DNA of 64,000 nt, taken from Lingula anatina (taxonomy: Eukaryota; Brachiopoda; Lingulata; Lingulida; Lingulidae). The number at the start of each line of letters is the position of its first letter. The first letter of the stretch is position 1. Of this stretch, positions 49,931 through 61,160 are shown piece after piece. The translations under genes were made by a program, and so were the position numbers. Under the pieces are notes generated by a model. The model was not told where the DNA came from, did not search any database, and saw only the letters and a program-made list of their open reading frames with translations. The stretch lies in assembly GCF_001039355.2 (NCBI RefSeq), contig NW_019773547.1, forward strand, positions 23,219 to 87,218, in the 5' to 3' direction.

Positions 49931-50735
49931 GCAATCACCTGCTACATGCAACATTCCTGCACCTGTTGTTGACAAACGGCTTGGAAAATTTAGACTTTGT
50001 AACCTAAGTCCTGAAATGATAAAAAAAAAGAATAACAATTAATCTTCATAACATGGTCTCTGCCATTATTCTCTCCATTTTTTACTCTTTCAAGTAAAAT
50101 AAAACAGGGTCTGTATATTTCTTCTCCACTTCTTCCACTATCTTGTTTTAAAATGCTACGATATGTATAATATGGCATATAACCCTAACATTATACATAG
50201 CCATTTACTTCACTATATAGCACTAAATTAACTGGAAAATCATAGCAAAGGGCACTTGGGATAATAGCATATAAATAAATACAGGTATTTTATACAATAA
50301 GGAAATAAAAGCTTATACAGCACCTGCAAAGCAACTAACATCTTTTTTTTTTCTATATCTTAGCTCTTGCCCAAAAGCCAAATGAAATTGTGAAAAATAT
50401 TAACAATGATGTTTACTCTCAGTGGTGACAAAAATCTGTTTATATCTGAACAACATCTGTCAGTTTTAGTCCAGTTGTTTGAAAAATGCTCTTTGACTGA
50501 TTTCTGAAAGTTAGCTTGTGTACTTGAAACTTGGTCACAGCCAGTGTTTGTGTCACCATATTGTGCTAGTCACAACCATCTCCAGACATGCAGTCACACC
50601 TAACACACTCTGGCTGATTCTATGTTTCTTCATTGCATGCTTGTCATTCAATAGTAAACACACTGTTCTTCTCAATCAATTCAGTCTCAACTAACACAAT
50701 CTGATACTAACATTTTTTTTGTTTTGTTTTATGTC

Positions 50736-50772
<37 letters not shown>

Positions 50773-50836
50773 AATCCACACTGACCTGCTATATACTGTA
50801 GAGCAGTATCTCCCTCTACATGCTCTGTCCTAGAGA

Positions 50837-50882
<46 letters not shown>

Positions 50883-50946
50883 AATCCACACTGACCTGCT
50901 TTATACTGTAGAGCAGTGTCTCCCTCTTCATGCTCTGTCCTAGAGA

Positions 50947-51007
<61 letters not shown>

Positions 51008-54000
51008 ACTGACCTGCTATATACTGTAGAGCAGTGTCTCCCTCTACATGCTCTGTCCTGGAGATATCCAGTCCACTGAGGTTATGTAACATAGACAACA
51101 CCAGGAGAGAGTCTGTTCCTATCCCTGTGGCTGCCACACTAAGACTGTCTATCTGCTGTAGACTCTGGAGACCTGAGAGACTGTGGACCTGAAATGTAGG
51201 GCACAGTGACACAGATACATATATTATGCTAATGAGATATTTAACATAAACTAGTTTAAATCACTATGGCATAGATCCATAAATTATGTGCTAGGTGCTT
51301 GAGCTGCTTGTAATTGACTGTATGAAGAATAAATGTTGGCAAGTAGAATCATGATTCAGTTCATACAAATCAATCATTTTAAGTGTATCTGCACCAACAA
51401 GACTGCAATGTATATTGTTATTTGTTACTGATTTTTTCTCACCTGTGTTTGGTCTAAATTCAGACTTCTTAGTTTTTGTAACTCTGAAAAATACAAGCAC
51501 AAACAAAATGCGTACTTAAAAGAATTATGATCCGCAAAACAATGATTTTATTTAATTCACAAAAAACAATTTTACTCATTACAATGTGAGAAAATATATC
51601 AATTTTGAGCTTACTTTGTAAACTAGAGAATATTGCATGTGTCACAGCAGTTTTATTGAGGTTGAGGTTGACAAGTTCTGAGGGTTCGGAGTTAGCGTAA
51701 TCCTGCACGCCTTCATCTGTCACTTTAGTACCTTCCAGTATCAGTGTGACAAGCAGCGGAAACTCTGAAATATACAGAAATACTTGATAAACTGAGGGAC
51801 ATTAAGCTATCAGGAATATTTACAAGTGGCAAGGTTCATCTTTGTAAAATCTTGGTAATAGTTTTTAAGGATCTGTAAACTTTCTAATGCTCCATACTCC
51901 ATTCTTGTTGACAAAAACATCAATTCATTCACTGCTTGAATAGCATAAATTCTCATCAGTTAACTAATTGCTGTACCTTCAATTATATCAAAGTACCAAG
52001 CAGCTAGCTTGTGGTAATCTTTTATGCCTGACATTGAACCATTACTACTTTCCCAAAGCACCCATTCTTTACTCAATCCTTACCTTTTATGACATCAAAG
52101 CAGCCATTGGTTATCTGTCCACAGCAGCTGAGGTTGAGATATTTTAACTTTCTCAGAGTGACCAGAGGCTGAAGTCCCTTGTCTGTGATCAGTGTGCAGG
52201 AACAGAGACTGACGTGGACCACACTGGTGTGAAATCTGGACAAATTACAGTAGTGGTCAACACATTAACAGCTACACATAAACTTGAATGAATGAATGGA
52301 TGAATGAATGAATGAATTGTGCCTTAATTCATCGTTTTCATTGTATTATCAACTTGCTGCATTAGTAAGGTGTGGAATCTGGGCAAGTTACAGTATTGTA
52401 CAACATATTAACATATTAAAAATTTGAAAGAATCAGTGAATGATTTTTGCCTTAATTCATCATTTGACTAATGTATTATCATATGTTGCTGCATTGATCA
52501 GATGATAATACAATGGTCAGATGATGAACAAAAGGCAAAAATCTTCCATTTCACATGCATGTCTATGAGCTTGTTCCACACCACCTTACTATTATGTACT
52601 GTATGTCATTACATGAATTCTATAAACTTGAATGAACAACAAAAATCTTTGACAGTCACTAAAAAGTTGATTTAGAAGTGACCTCTCTTTCTGTGAAATT
52701 TAAAATAAAAAACATCCAATTGCAAATAATAAGAAATTTGATTTATTAACTTAAAATCAGTTAATCTTCATACGAGTTAGACAGATTATGTATCAGCAAT
52801 GATGTATATGTGATGAAATACTGAATGACTGAAAAAAGCTGGAATTTTTTCTACACGTACACTTGTAAGGAAATATATATTTCACTTAAAATTTGAAATT
52901 GCTTGAAATTTGAAATTCTCAAAAAACTTAACATTCCCCCTTCTTAACATGCTCAAATAACTGCAGTCCCAAAATTACTTTGCACAGAATTACTGGTCCC
53001 TCATTGTTCAGGTAACTTACCTCACTGCTGCTAACAGTTCATTTGTTGTATAGGGATAAAAATCAAATACCAGTTGACGTAGATGGCTAAAATAGAGAAA
53101 ATGTGGAGAAAAAATCAAGTTGAAAACATGCAGTAATCCTCTTTCATCAATGGTGTTCAATTTGACTCGCTGGAACTAACTCCCAAAGTTAAAACATTAC
53201 CTCTAAGAAGCAGCATAACTGAAAATGTTATGGTTTTTATCTTTCATTTTCTGAGGATGTCTTCACCAGACTTGTACTCCCAAAGAAACCAATTAAACTA
53301 TAATCTTAACAGGTAAAACATCCAAACAGCAGGTCAAACTCACCAGGGTAAAAAAGCGTTTAGAGTCTTTGGTTTGAGCAGTCTCTCCTTTAGTACATAT
53401 TGCAACAACTTTTCGGCCAGCTCTGTGGGTAAACACCCCAGGGGGGAGGTCATTGACATTACCCTGGGGTCACACAGGCGCTGGCTGACATGACGAGTAC
53501 ACTGCTGGAGGAGGGTATGGACCTGGGCTCCTCTTGCCTGCTGCCTAGAAGGTGGCTCACTCTGGTGAGTGGATTGTGACTGTTCTTCTTGGTTTAGTTG
53601 TACAGGTTGTGTTGGCTGCTGTGGCTGATCTATCCTTTGTAAAGCTGCTGCAGCTGAAGTAGCGGAAATAAAAGCAAAATTATGAATGTGTCAAACAAAT
53701 CTTTCCTCTAAAAGTTTCTAAGATTCCAAAACATATAAAACGTACCATGGACTAATGTCTAAATTTCGTGTTATTTTTTCATGATTATTAAGTTACTAAA
53801 ATGAAACTATTTTTTCCAAATCTCACCAACATTATGAGAGAAATATTCCATTGTCCTGATCATGAATAATGATTAATTCCTTCCAATGGGGAAAACACAG
53901 AACCTCAGTGAAAAAAACACAATAATATGGATGAATTATAAGAATGTTAAACAATAAAGGAAATAATTATCCTTAAAAACTTCCTCATAACTGGTCAACA

Positions 54001-57000
54001 GCATGTACCTGCAGCATTTTTAGCTAACTGAGCTGGAAGTTGTGGCACAACTGGTACATCTCCTGCCAGTCTCTGTCCCTCTCCCCACTGATGATGTCCT
54101 CCCCCTCCTACAATATTATATAATATGATACATTAACAATACAATATGATACAGTTACTGGTACATCTCCTGCCAGCCTCTGTCCCTCTCCCCACTGATG
54201 ATGTCCTCCTCCTCCTACAATATTATATAATATGATACATTAACAATACAATATGATACAGTTACTGGTACATCTCCTGCCAGCCTCTGTCCCTCTCTGC
54301 ACTGATGATGTCCTCCCCCTCCTACAATATTATATAATATGATACATTAACAATACAATATTATACATTAACAATACAATATAATACATTAACAATATGA
54401 TACACTAATAATACAACATAATACAATATTTTGTTATAATAAAACAGTGTGATAGTCTTCACAAAACCTTTGTTGTTTAAAGTATAGATTTGAATTTTAT
54501 ATTATTTTGTCCACATTATTCCAGTTCCTCACCAAACATAGGATGTGGTGGTAACATTCCTGGCAAAACTCCTCCTCCTGGAACAACATCATGTCCCTCT
54601 TCCTCCATCTCTTCCTCCTCCTCATCATCTGTTTCTCTGGCAGCATCAGCAACAATGTCCATAGGAGACGGACCTAAAATATGTGGCGTAGGAAACAAAA
54701 TACAAGTTTTCGATCAAAATGTCACCCTGCTTCACTACCACATATTGTGTTATATATCCCTGAGAGCTTTTTGCTTTTATTCCACAGGGTAATATTTCAT
54801 ACAGAGGGTAACAGTTTTGGATATTGATTAATATGTCTCTTACGGAAATTTCCTATAGGATGTCATACAGGTAATTATAGGAAGTTCAGAAATAGGTTTG
54901 TTATAAATTGTATAGAATTTTTAACGTCTTCCCTCACCTTCTGCCTGTTCTTGTACTCCACTGGCCTCTTCTTCAGTGTCCATTCTGTGTCCAGCCCCAC
55001 CCCAGGAATGACCTACTGGACTTCTAGTGGCCACACCAACAGCTTCCTTATTCGCTACTTTAGCTGGAAGGGGTAGTAATGGTGGCGGTGGTGGTGATAG
55101 TGAGGTGGCGCCATCTGGCTGTGTGTTCACAGCTGTGTCTGAGCTGCTGGATGAGGCTATATGGAGAGAGGTAATAAATTTCTGAACATAAAGAAGTTTA
55201 TGTCACAAGTTTACTATCTCTAAGTGATATGGTTTAAGGGGTCTAGGATATTAAAAATACGTCTAAACTCGATTTTTAGTTTTTTATACGTTAGAAATAA
55301 TCAATTTTGTATCTAATACTCAATTAAGTTATATTTGTGAAACACGGACTAAAAATATACATTTGGACGAGTTTTTCTACCTGTCCTGACTGGTACGGGT
55401 GGCAGGCTTTAGGCTCCGCCTCCGTTGTCAAGCACCGTTACTATGGGGGCAGAGCAAGAATGGTTGTGTTACGCGTGCCCTGGNNATATAATTTCAAACC
55501 AAGAATGCTTCAAATTTATATTCTGAAATTTTACCAATAAATACATATTAAATACATGAATTAATATATGAATTAAATTGAAACTGAAAACAATGTTACC
55601 AGTATCTTCTGAGGCAGTCTCCATTTTCTTCAGCACCAAGGACCCTGTAGGGGTAAGCCCCAACTCAGAGAGGGACCGCGTCAGATCCTCTCTAGTGAAC
55701 TCCCGCCTGGGAAAGGGTTGCATGAAGGCCATGCCTGGATATATACATATAAGAATATATATATATATATATATACAAGAATAACATGTAACTGGAAAAA
55801 AACTGAATCACTTAGAAAACTAAAATCACTATTTTTTGAAAAAAATTTGAATTAATCAAATTACATAAAATTGATAGAAACATGAAGTACTAGTACTACC
55901 AGGACAACTTGATCATCAAATGCAAAAATTTACATTAAAAACACTTTTTCCTAGAAAATTGCATTAAATCCAACATAAATACCAATAAATAAGTAATAAG
56001 ACAAATCAGGTTCATCAAAAGGGATCATACAGATTACCCAACCAACTTACTACTAATTAACCATAATTTTTACTAATGGTTCTATGAAAATCAAACACAA
56101 GCATTGAAGTAAAAGAAAGGTTTTTTTAAAATCTTGCCTGTGATACTGTTTTGCCCCTGTTCCTGCACCAGATCCCAGACATCACTGAGAGTGGCGCCAG
56201 GACTGAAAGTGTGTCTTAGAACTCTGCCATTCATCAGACGGATCTGTAAACAACACCAACATATTGAGTCAGAAATAAATGAAACAGGAGTTACATAATT
56301 GCAACTTAGTTCATTAAATCTGGCCCATAGCCAGCAATTTCAAAAGGGGGTTCTTTTTCTGAAATGGTGGACCTTTTACAATGAAACCTTTGAGTACCTA
56401 GGTCAAATTTGACCCAGATTGGACCTTTTCCTGACAAAAAGGGTGCTTCTTTCGAAACCCCCCCCCCCCCCATTCACCTTCAACATGTCTAAAAGAAAAC
56501 ATTAACCAAACGGCCTCCTCAAGACCACCGTACCTGAAGCAAACATTTGTCCTGAGTGGAGGGTGCTGGTTTCAGTGGTGACGTGGCTAACACTGTGTCT
56601 TGGCTATCCCTTTCTACTGCCTGTTGCCGTGGTGATGTAGGACCACCTGACTTCCTCTGTTTCTGAAGTTCACGGTCTTCAGCAATTTGTTTTAAGGCTT
56701 GCTCATGTGCCTGGAATAAATTTGATAAAAAGCTCTACATGATCATTTTTAACATCTTTGCATGATTTCTTTTTTTTTTTTCAACTATTACAAGTCATTA
56801 CCTACATGCCCCTTTCAAATACAACGTGTAAACATGGACTAACAAAGCCACACCTCCATACAGCTAGGCTGCTCATGTGGTGCCCCATACTGCTTATACT
56901 GAACATCACAGAGTGGCTTGGCATTGTGGGAAAAGTACCACTATTTGCCACTGTCAATTCTTAAAATTCAGATACAGCAGGTATCATTGTTGAACTTTCA

Positions 57001-57887
57001 ACCATTTTTATTTCTTCTTCCTGGTTTTAGGTTTTCTCGTTTGGGATCTCACTTCCTATCATGATCATCAATTCATTAGCAATGATTCAATCTTAACCTA
57101 TTTGCTTTTATTATGCACTTTTCTGACAAAGCACACCTACCAACACCTCTTATGTCACATCATAATGATCATAATTCACATAATGCTTCCTTAAATATAT
57201 TTTACCGCATTTCTTTACAGTTCAGGCCTTACCTTCTTTTTCAATTTTTTCTCTGACAGTGCAGATTTCCTTGCCTCTTCTCTCTGCTTCTCTTCAAAAG
57301 TTTCTTTTATTTTTCTTTGTTCATCACTCATCCTCATTCTACTGGCCAGCTGCTCCTGGAGATAAAATTAATAACTTAAACTCAGTGTAGCAACAGCAGT
57401 TTCTCACCAACAATTAAGGTATCCCCTCTACAGCTACTCAACTTTAATTCACATACATGTACTCCAATGAAGGGTGTTTATCAAAAACATTTTCACAAAT
57501 GGATGTGAAATTTTCAGGATAATTACTTCAAACAGGATGGGAGGTGGCTACAATTTTAACTATATCCAGGTTTCCCTTAATTTTTATCACTTTTTTTAAA
57601 ATTCAAATTATGTTAATATTTTGTGTTGGTGAAGGTCTGTGCTCTTAAGTGCTTTAAAGTTGAACATAACACCATTGGGCATAAAATTGTTGAATATACT
57701 GAGATTCAACATGTAATCAAGCTTTTCTCTCCCTACCTCTTCTTTGTCTTCCTCTCCCAGCTGACTGGCAGCAGAGGGAGCTGTGACGTGCTCAGGAATG
57801 GGAACTGGCTTCACAAAGCTAGCCATGGCACTGGGGGCTGTGTCCAGACTGCTACCCTGGAACATGGATAGTTAACAATACTGCTGC

Positions 57888-57933
<46 letters not shown>

Positions 57934-58843
57934 CTAAATACCTGTTGTGGTCTCAGTCTCAGCACTGAATTCCCAGGTAAAGCTGGAGCTGCCTGAGGCT
58001 TCCCTTGCAGTATCCTGAAACCAGAATATCAACATTCGTTACAACAGCTTCACACTGAAGAAATACATGTTGCATTTATTGTAAATTATAATAACTAAAA
58101 ATACATTTATTTGTGGTTGAAATTAACTGTGGGCTCAACAAATAAATATTAAATAAGACAAAATATTCTTGATTTGATTTAAAAGGACTTTCAGCAAATG
58201 AAGAAATCTAAAAAAACTGTAAGCCCTAAGACACTATATACCGTATTATGGGGGGAGGGAGATGTGAAATATACTCATAACTGACCATTCAACTGCCTCC
58301 TCTACTGTGAGTTTTCCTGCCTGGACAGCCTGCTGACCGTCCGTGATCTCAAAACCCATGCTGACCAGTACGGCTATCAGGTCATCTACACTCTGAAAAT
58401 AAGAGGTTTAAATCAAATTTTAAATGTTAACATATTTTACCTCAGACATACCCGACTCCATACAGGGGCTTCGCTCTTCAAAGTTCCGAGGTGAAAGATC
58501 ATTCAAATGTAGTTTGGTCTAGATTTCATGAAGAATGCTTTATTGTTCTGCATGATAAATATCGCTTTGTGAGAATGAAGATGTGGATTTGTAATTCACA
58601 AACAAAAGAGAGGAATGGTAAAGTGAGTCAGGGAGAATGGAAGTGCCAAGTGGATCAAAACACTTCGAACTATTTTGGCGCCCGTACGAGGATAATCGTA
58701 ATCCTAAATATCAACAAAGTACTTTGTTATAGTTATTCCTGTAAATGGTAATAAAATTGGAGCAGTTACTCGCTCGCTCTTCTCTTGTGCGTCTTATTTT
58801 GAGTAAAGGAAATGCCTCTTACTTGTACAGCAGTCGACGCCAT
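42716..58843 (-). CDS. UBA-UBX-leucine-rich-repeat protein, probable p97/VCP adaptor (24 coding exons)
   Basis: Reconstructed by following splice sites and phase on the minus strand. Exons: 58823-58843, 58286-58392, 57942-58014, 57737-57856, 57233-57355, 56534-56710, 56138-56243, 55600-55734, 54938-55156, 54533-54673, 54009-54107, 53344-53653, 53021-53086, 52084-52235, 51615-51764, 51443-51483, 51014-51188, 49939-50010, 49477-49558, 47819-47880, 44524-44595, 44141-44180, 43676-43767, 42716-42870. They total 2,790 nt, which is 929 residues plus TAA, with no internal stop and matching phases at every junction. Order of parts: UBA (about 8-46), charged helix (105-170), UBX (about 203-285), SPPPPP linker (about 310), acidic run DDEEEEEMEEE (about 372-385), F-box-like LPTELAEKLLQYV (about 507-519), LRRs (about 545-910). 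UBX domains bind p97/VCP and UBA domains bind ubiquitin, so a ubiquitin-dependent p97 adaptor is inferred. No signal peptide or membrane segment; the protein is probably cytosolic or nuclear. All introns are GT-AG except one GC-AG. Confidence 0.9.
46007..46040. repeat. (ACAG)n microsatellite
   Basis: About eight ACAG units in the same intron as the 61 bp array. Confidence 0.95.
46270..46941. repeat. 61 bp tandem array, about 11 copies
   Basis: Period exactly 61, counted from TGGAAGTGGGGG at 46321, 46382, 46443 and on to 46931. Few differences between units. It lies in the UBX-LRR intron 44596-47818. On the gene strand each unit has a pyrimidine-rich CCACTTCCACCATAG, then 20 nt, then AG|GTAGCAGTGAGTATG. 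Confidence 0.95.
47589..47804. mobile_element. foldback MITE related to family 1 (copy D), intronic
   Basis: 216 bp between TAA duplications (47586-47588, 47805-47807). Ends GACTGGGTTCCCATAACC and GGAATCATTCCCATAAC (reverse). It lies in the UBX-LRR intron 44596-47818 and ends 11 nt from the donor of the exon 47819-47880. Confidence 0.8.
48906..48930. promoter_or_regulatory. AGGTCA DR1 element plus third half-site, intronic
   Basis: AGGTCA at 48906-48911 and 48913-48918, spaced by one base, and again at 48925-48930. A DR1 is the RXR/HNF4-type arrangement. Confidence 0.4.
49863..49930. repeat. (AAAT)n microsatellite, intronic
   Basis: About 17 AAAT units immediately downstream of the donor of the exon 49939-50010. 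Confidence 0.95.
50740..51066. repeat. exon-end fragment triplicated between ATT microsatellites
   Basis: The 3' end of the exon 51014-51188 with its donor GTCAGT occurs again at about 50781-50838 and 50891-50948, each separated by (ATT)n. In the extra copies CTCCAG has become CTCTAG, giving a potential acceptor. Confidence 0.88.
54050..54370. repeat. 107 bp tandem triplication covering the start of an exon
   Basis: Units begin near 54050, 54157 and 54264. Each holds the acceptor TTGTAG and the first ~57 nt of the UBX-LRR exon 54009-54107. Only the copy at 54107 leads into an open exon; the others run to an in-frame TAG. Confidence 0.9.
55484..55485. other. two ambiguous bases in a UBX-LRR intron
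   Basis: NN inside the intron 55157-55599. No flanking duplication was seen. Confidence 0.95.
55600..56243 (-). other. UBX domain exons (p97-binding fold) of the UBX-LRR gene
   Basis: Residues about 203-285 fit the UBX beta-grasp fold. IRLMNGRVLRHTF gives strands 1 and 2 with the conserved Arg. LSDVWDLVQEQ is the helix. PFPRREFTREDL contains the FPR loop that contacts p97 in characterised UBX domains. LSELGLTPTGSLVLKK is the closing part. The domain is split by an intron with a GC donor (ACAG|GCAAGA at 56138/56137) and a normal AG acceptor before 55734. Because the FPR motif is intact, p97 binding is the expected activity; no experiment is implied. Confidence 0.88.
57886..57931. repeat. (TG)n(AG)n microsatellite, intronic
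   Basis: Lies between two UBX-LRR exons, about 10 bp from the donor of 57942-58014. Confidence 0.95.
57942..58392 (-). other. UBA domain exons of the UBX-LRR gene
   Basis: Residues 8-46 are encoded by 58286-58392 plus the first codons of 57942-58014. The first helix ends in the UBA signature loop LVSMGF, and the third helix is VEEAVEWILQ. This is the usual three-helix pattern of ubiquitin-associated domains as found at the N terminus of UBXN1-type proteins. The Trp codon is split across the intron (TG|G). The preceding coding exon adds only seven residues, MASTAVQ. Confidence 0.85.
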
Positions 58844-58900
58844 TTTTTGTTTACATCGATGTGCGCATTTGATGTGCGCATGCCAGGGGCCCCATATTGG
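58844..58900 (-). promoter_or_regulatory. proximal promoter/5'UTR of the UBX-LRR gene with two TGCGCAT motifs
   Basis: Just upstream of the ATG there is an 11 bp direct repeat GATGTGCGCAT (58858-58868 and 58871-58881, plus-strand reading). One copy extends to TGCGCATGC, an NRF1-like site. No TATA box is seen. The assignment as promoter rests on position and motif only. Confidence 0.4.
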
Positions 58901-59451
58901 GGGGGGGGGGGTAGATGGGATCCTTTGAGGAAGAAAACCACGGAACTAAGAGTCCCATGCTAAATACTGGTAGTGACAGATGTGGGGCAGCAAGAAATCT
59001 TGAAGAGTTTCAGCAATAAGAAGACATTGGGTCTTTCCCTTCTTTGTGATAACCAACCGGATTTGAAACTCCTGCATGTAGGCCTATGCCTACTGTAGGC
59101 CTATACACTCTACTTCTATGTGTAGGCCTACACTGTAGGCCTACATGAAGGCCTAGGCCTATTGTCGCTTTTTGATAAAATAATCTTGATTTTTTTTACA
59201 TTTATGCATAACCGATTGTTTTTGTTTGAATTTTTTGTCATTTTTTGTACATTTCGACACTTGTTTCCCTAACGCAAATATTGAACTATGGATTTAGCTA
59301 GGCCTATTTTGAAGAAATTTTCGTTCAATTTTAAGTTATAAACTTTAACTTAATGTTAGCTTGTTAGGTCAGAAATACATGTATTTGAGAAAAAAAGGTT
59401 ACAGAAAGGAAAAAATAATTAAAAAAGTAATTAAAGAAAATAAGAAAGTAA

Positions 59452-59476
59452 GATAGATAGATAGATAGATAGATAT
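59452..59476. repeat. (ATAG)n microsatellite
   Basis: Several GATA units. Confidence 0.93.
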
Positions 59477-60995
59477 AGATAGGCCTAGGCTAGATAGATA
59501 GAAAATGAAGTAAAAACCAAGTCTGAATAAATAACCCCCCTCCTCCTCCCCCTGGTAGGCGTATATATTGAGGACCAGTTCACATGCATCGGTCATGTTC
59601 GTAGAAGCATCGAAAACGTGACCAAAATACAGGGCATGTAGCCTAATAATCCGCGTCCCAAGCTTCCGCGTCTCTTCAACTGATTAAAGGTAGGCTACAT
59701 TCCATCACATTTAACCGCCAAAATGAATTTTCCTGGGAAAATAAGCAATTTTCTCGTAGATATGAATCATATAACTATCCCAGACAGCCTCAGTAATCTG
59801 GCCCACGTCTGGCCCAGATCTGGCAACGTCTGGCAATGTCTGGCAAAACGTATGGCTTGCCAGATCTAATCCCTATCTGCACTTGGATTCGACCGTTGAT
59901 AAAATTCATTAAGGTTAATTTTAGCTTAAAAGGACCGGCTGGCCAGTCATTCAAACAGCGACCATTTTCCTATAAGCTCTAATGGAAATATCTGCAGCCT
60001 TAGGTACGCTTCAAAAAGTATTCCAGATGTTAATTAATTTAAAAGATGTGTATAAGGTTTTAAAAGAAGCTGTGAGGATTTTCAAAGAATTTTGGGGATT
60101 TCAAACCCATGAAGTCTACCTTTAACCTTGTATTGAAAAGCATCACATCAGGAATGACACTTGATTATGTTATTTTACATGTATGTCATTAATGATTTCA
60201 ATTTAATAATTTTATTCAAAATGTTTCCCATAATGTTTAAATAAAACCGTCACGGCTCCCTGAACGATATGAATAAAAATAAATGTGTAGGGGGGGGCCT
60301 ACATCAGATACTTTTATTTGAGGGACTATAATCGTTTTTTTAGGTCTTAAGCTGGAAAAATTAGTACGCGTAGCTTTCTAAAATATGTAGACAAAGAAAA
60401 TATTTGGACTTGTAGGCCTATCTTTTCATTGGTTGATAGTATACTGGTAGGCCTACCTGAAAGTTCTTCTGCAAATTAATAACACTTTTAGGCAAAGGGA
60501 TCTGCCGAATTCTTCTTTCGATCGGTTATTTATTTTTTTTTTTAGAATGGACACAGGAAATATACAAGATTTATGATAATAATAATATTGCAAACTGAAC
60601 TAATGACGCCATTATGACTGTTGCCTGTGTCAGTTAATAAGGCTGAAAGGTCCAAGAGAAGACAACATCTAAAAGTGTAAATTCTAATTAAATAAGACGA
60701 AAATAAAAAAAATCACAAGAAGCATGGTTTACTTCCCACATTGGACCGCCATTTATTATGAATCCGTGAATTTCTCATACCCAGACAAAACCGAATTAAA
60801 CACTCATCAGCTATAATGATGACAAAGACTGTAGCAGCAAACTAGGCCAGCCATTGTGCATATGGTCGCGTTCATTGTAATACAATATAACTGATAAATA
60901 ACAATATAACTCTTTCCGCAAGAACATGTTACCCTATTTCCTCTATAATAGGCCTACTGGGTAAAGCTCCGGGACATGTGCGTATACCGTCGTTA

Positions 60996-61110
60996 CTTAA
61001 GGACCGTTCACAATGGAATTTGTGGACCTAGCTTTAGCGCACCAGCTCCACGGGGACTCTTGCTGAATGCAATCTGATTAGCAGGCTAATTACACGCTTC
61101 CTGTTGTTCC
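60996..61110. mobile_element. probable degenerate fragment of the same foldback family
   Basis: TTAAGGACCGTTCACA at the left resembles a TTA-flanked end. ACTCTTGCTGAATGCAATCTGA followed by AGCAGGCTAATTA resembles the family core. The right end is not recognisable. Confidence 0.35.
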
Positions 61111-61160
61111 CAACGTACCTTAATTTTTTCTAATCACCAGGTTACACTATTCTATTCCAG

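Larger units (their letters stand above)
42716..53653 (-). other. F-box-like helix plus LRR domain region of the UBX-LRR gene
   Basis: Thirteen exons encode residues about 441-929. LPTELAEKLLQYVLKERLL (about 507-525) resembles the start of F-box and LRR-cap helices. It is followed by AMN1/FBXL-style repeats such as LKYLNLSCCGQITNGCF, LVTLILEGTKVTDEGV, LVNLNLNKTAVTHAIF, LRSLNLDQTQ, LRRLLLTNTNITDVGM, LEVLYLDKNAISDEGA and LTKLNLSRTRVSDRGI. Repeats are cut by introns at varying phases. The C terminus ends in GDSSDD, an acidic tail that CK2 might phosphorylate. An FBXL-like substrate-reading role is inference; the F-box match is weak. Confidence 0.8.
58901..61160. other. intergenic stretch rich in TAGGCCTA words
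   Basis: No ORF of interest. TAGGCCTA and close variants recur at 59087-60960. A degenerate TCTGGCAA-type repeat lies at about 59790-59870. Confidence 0.5.

Noticed and set aside
54505-54532. Extension of the acidic exon to the TAA after GEELE
   Set aside because: A strong donor TTTG|GTGAGG at 54533/54532 keeps phase with the next exon; the read-through adds a stop only.
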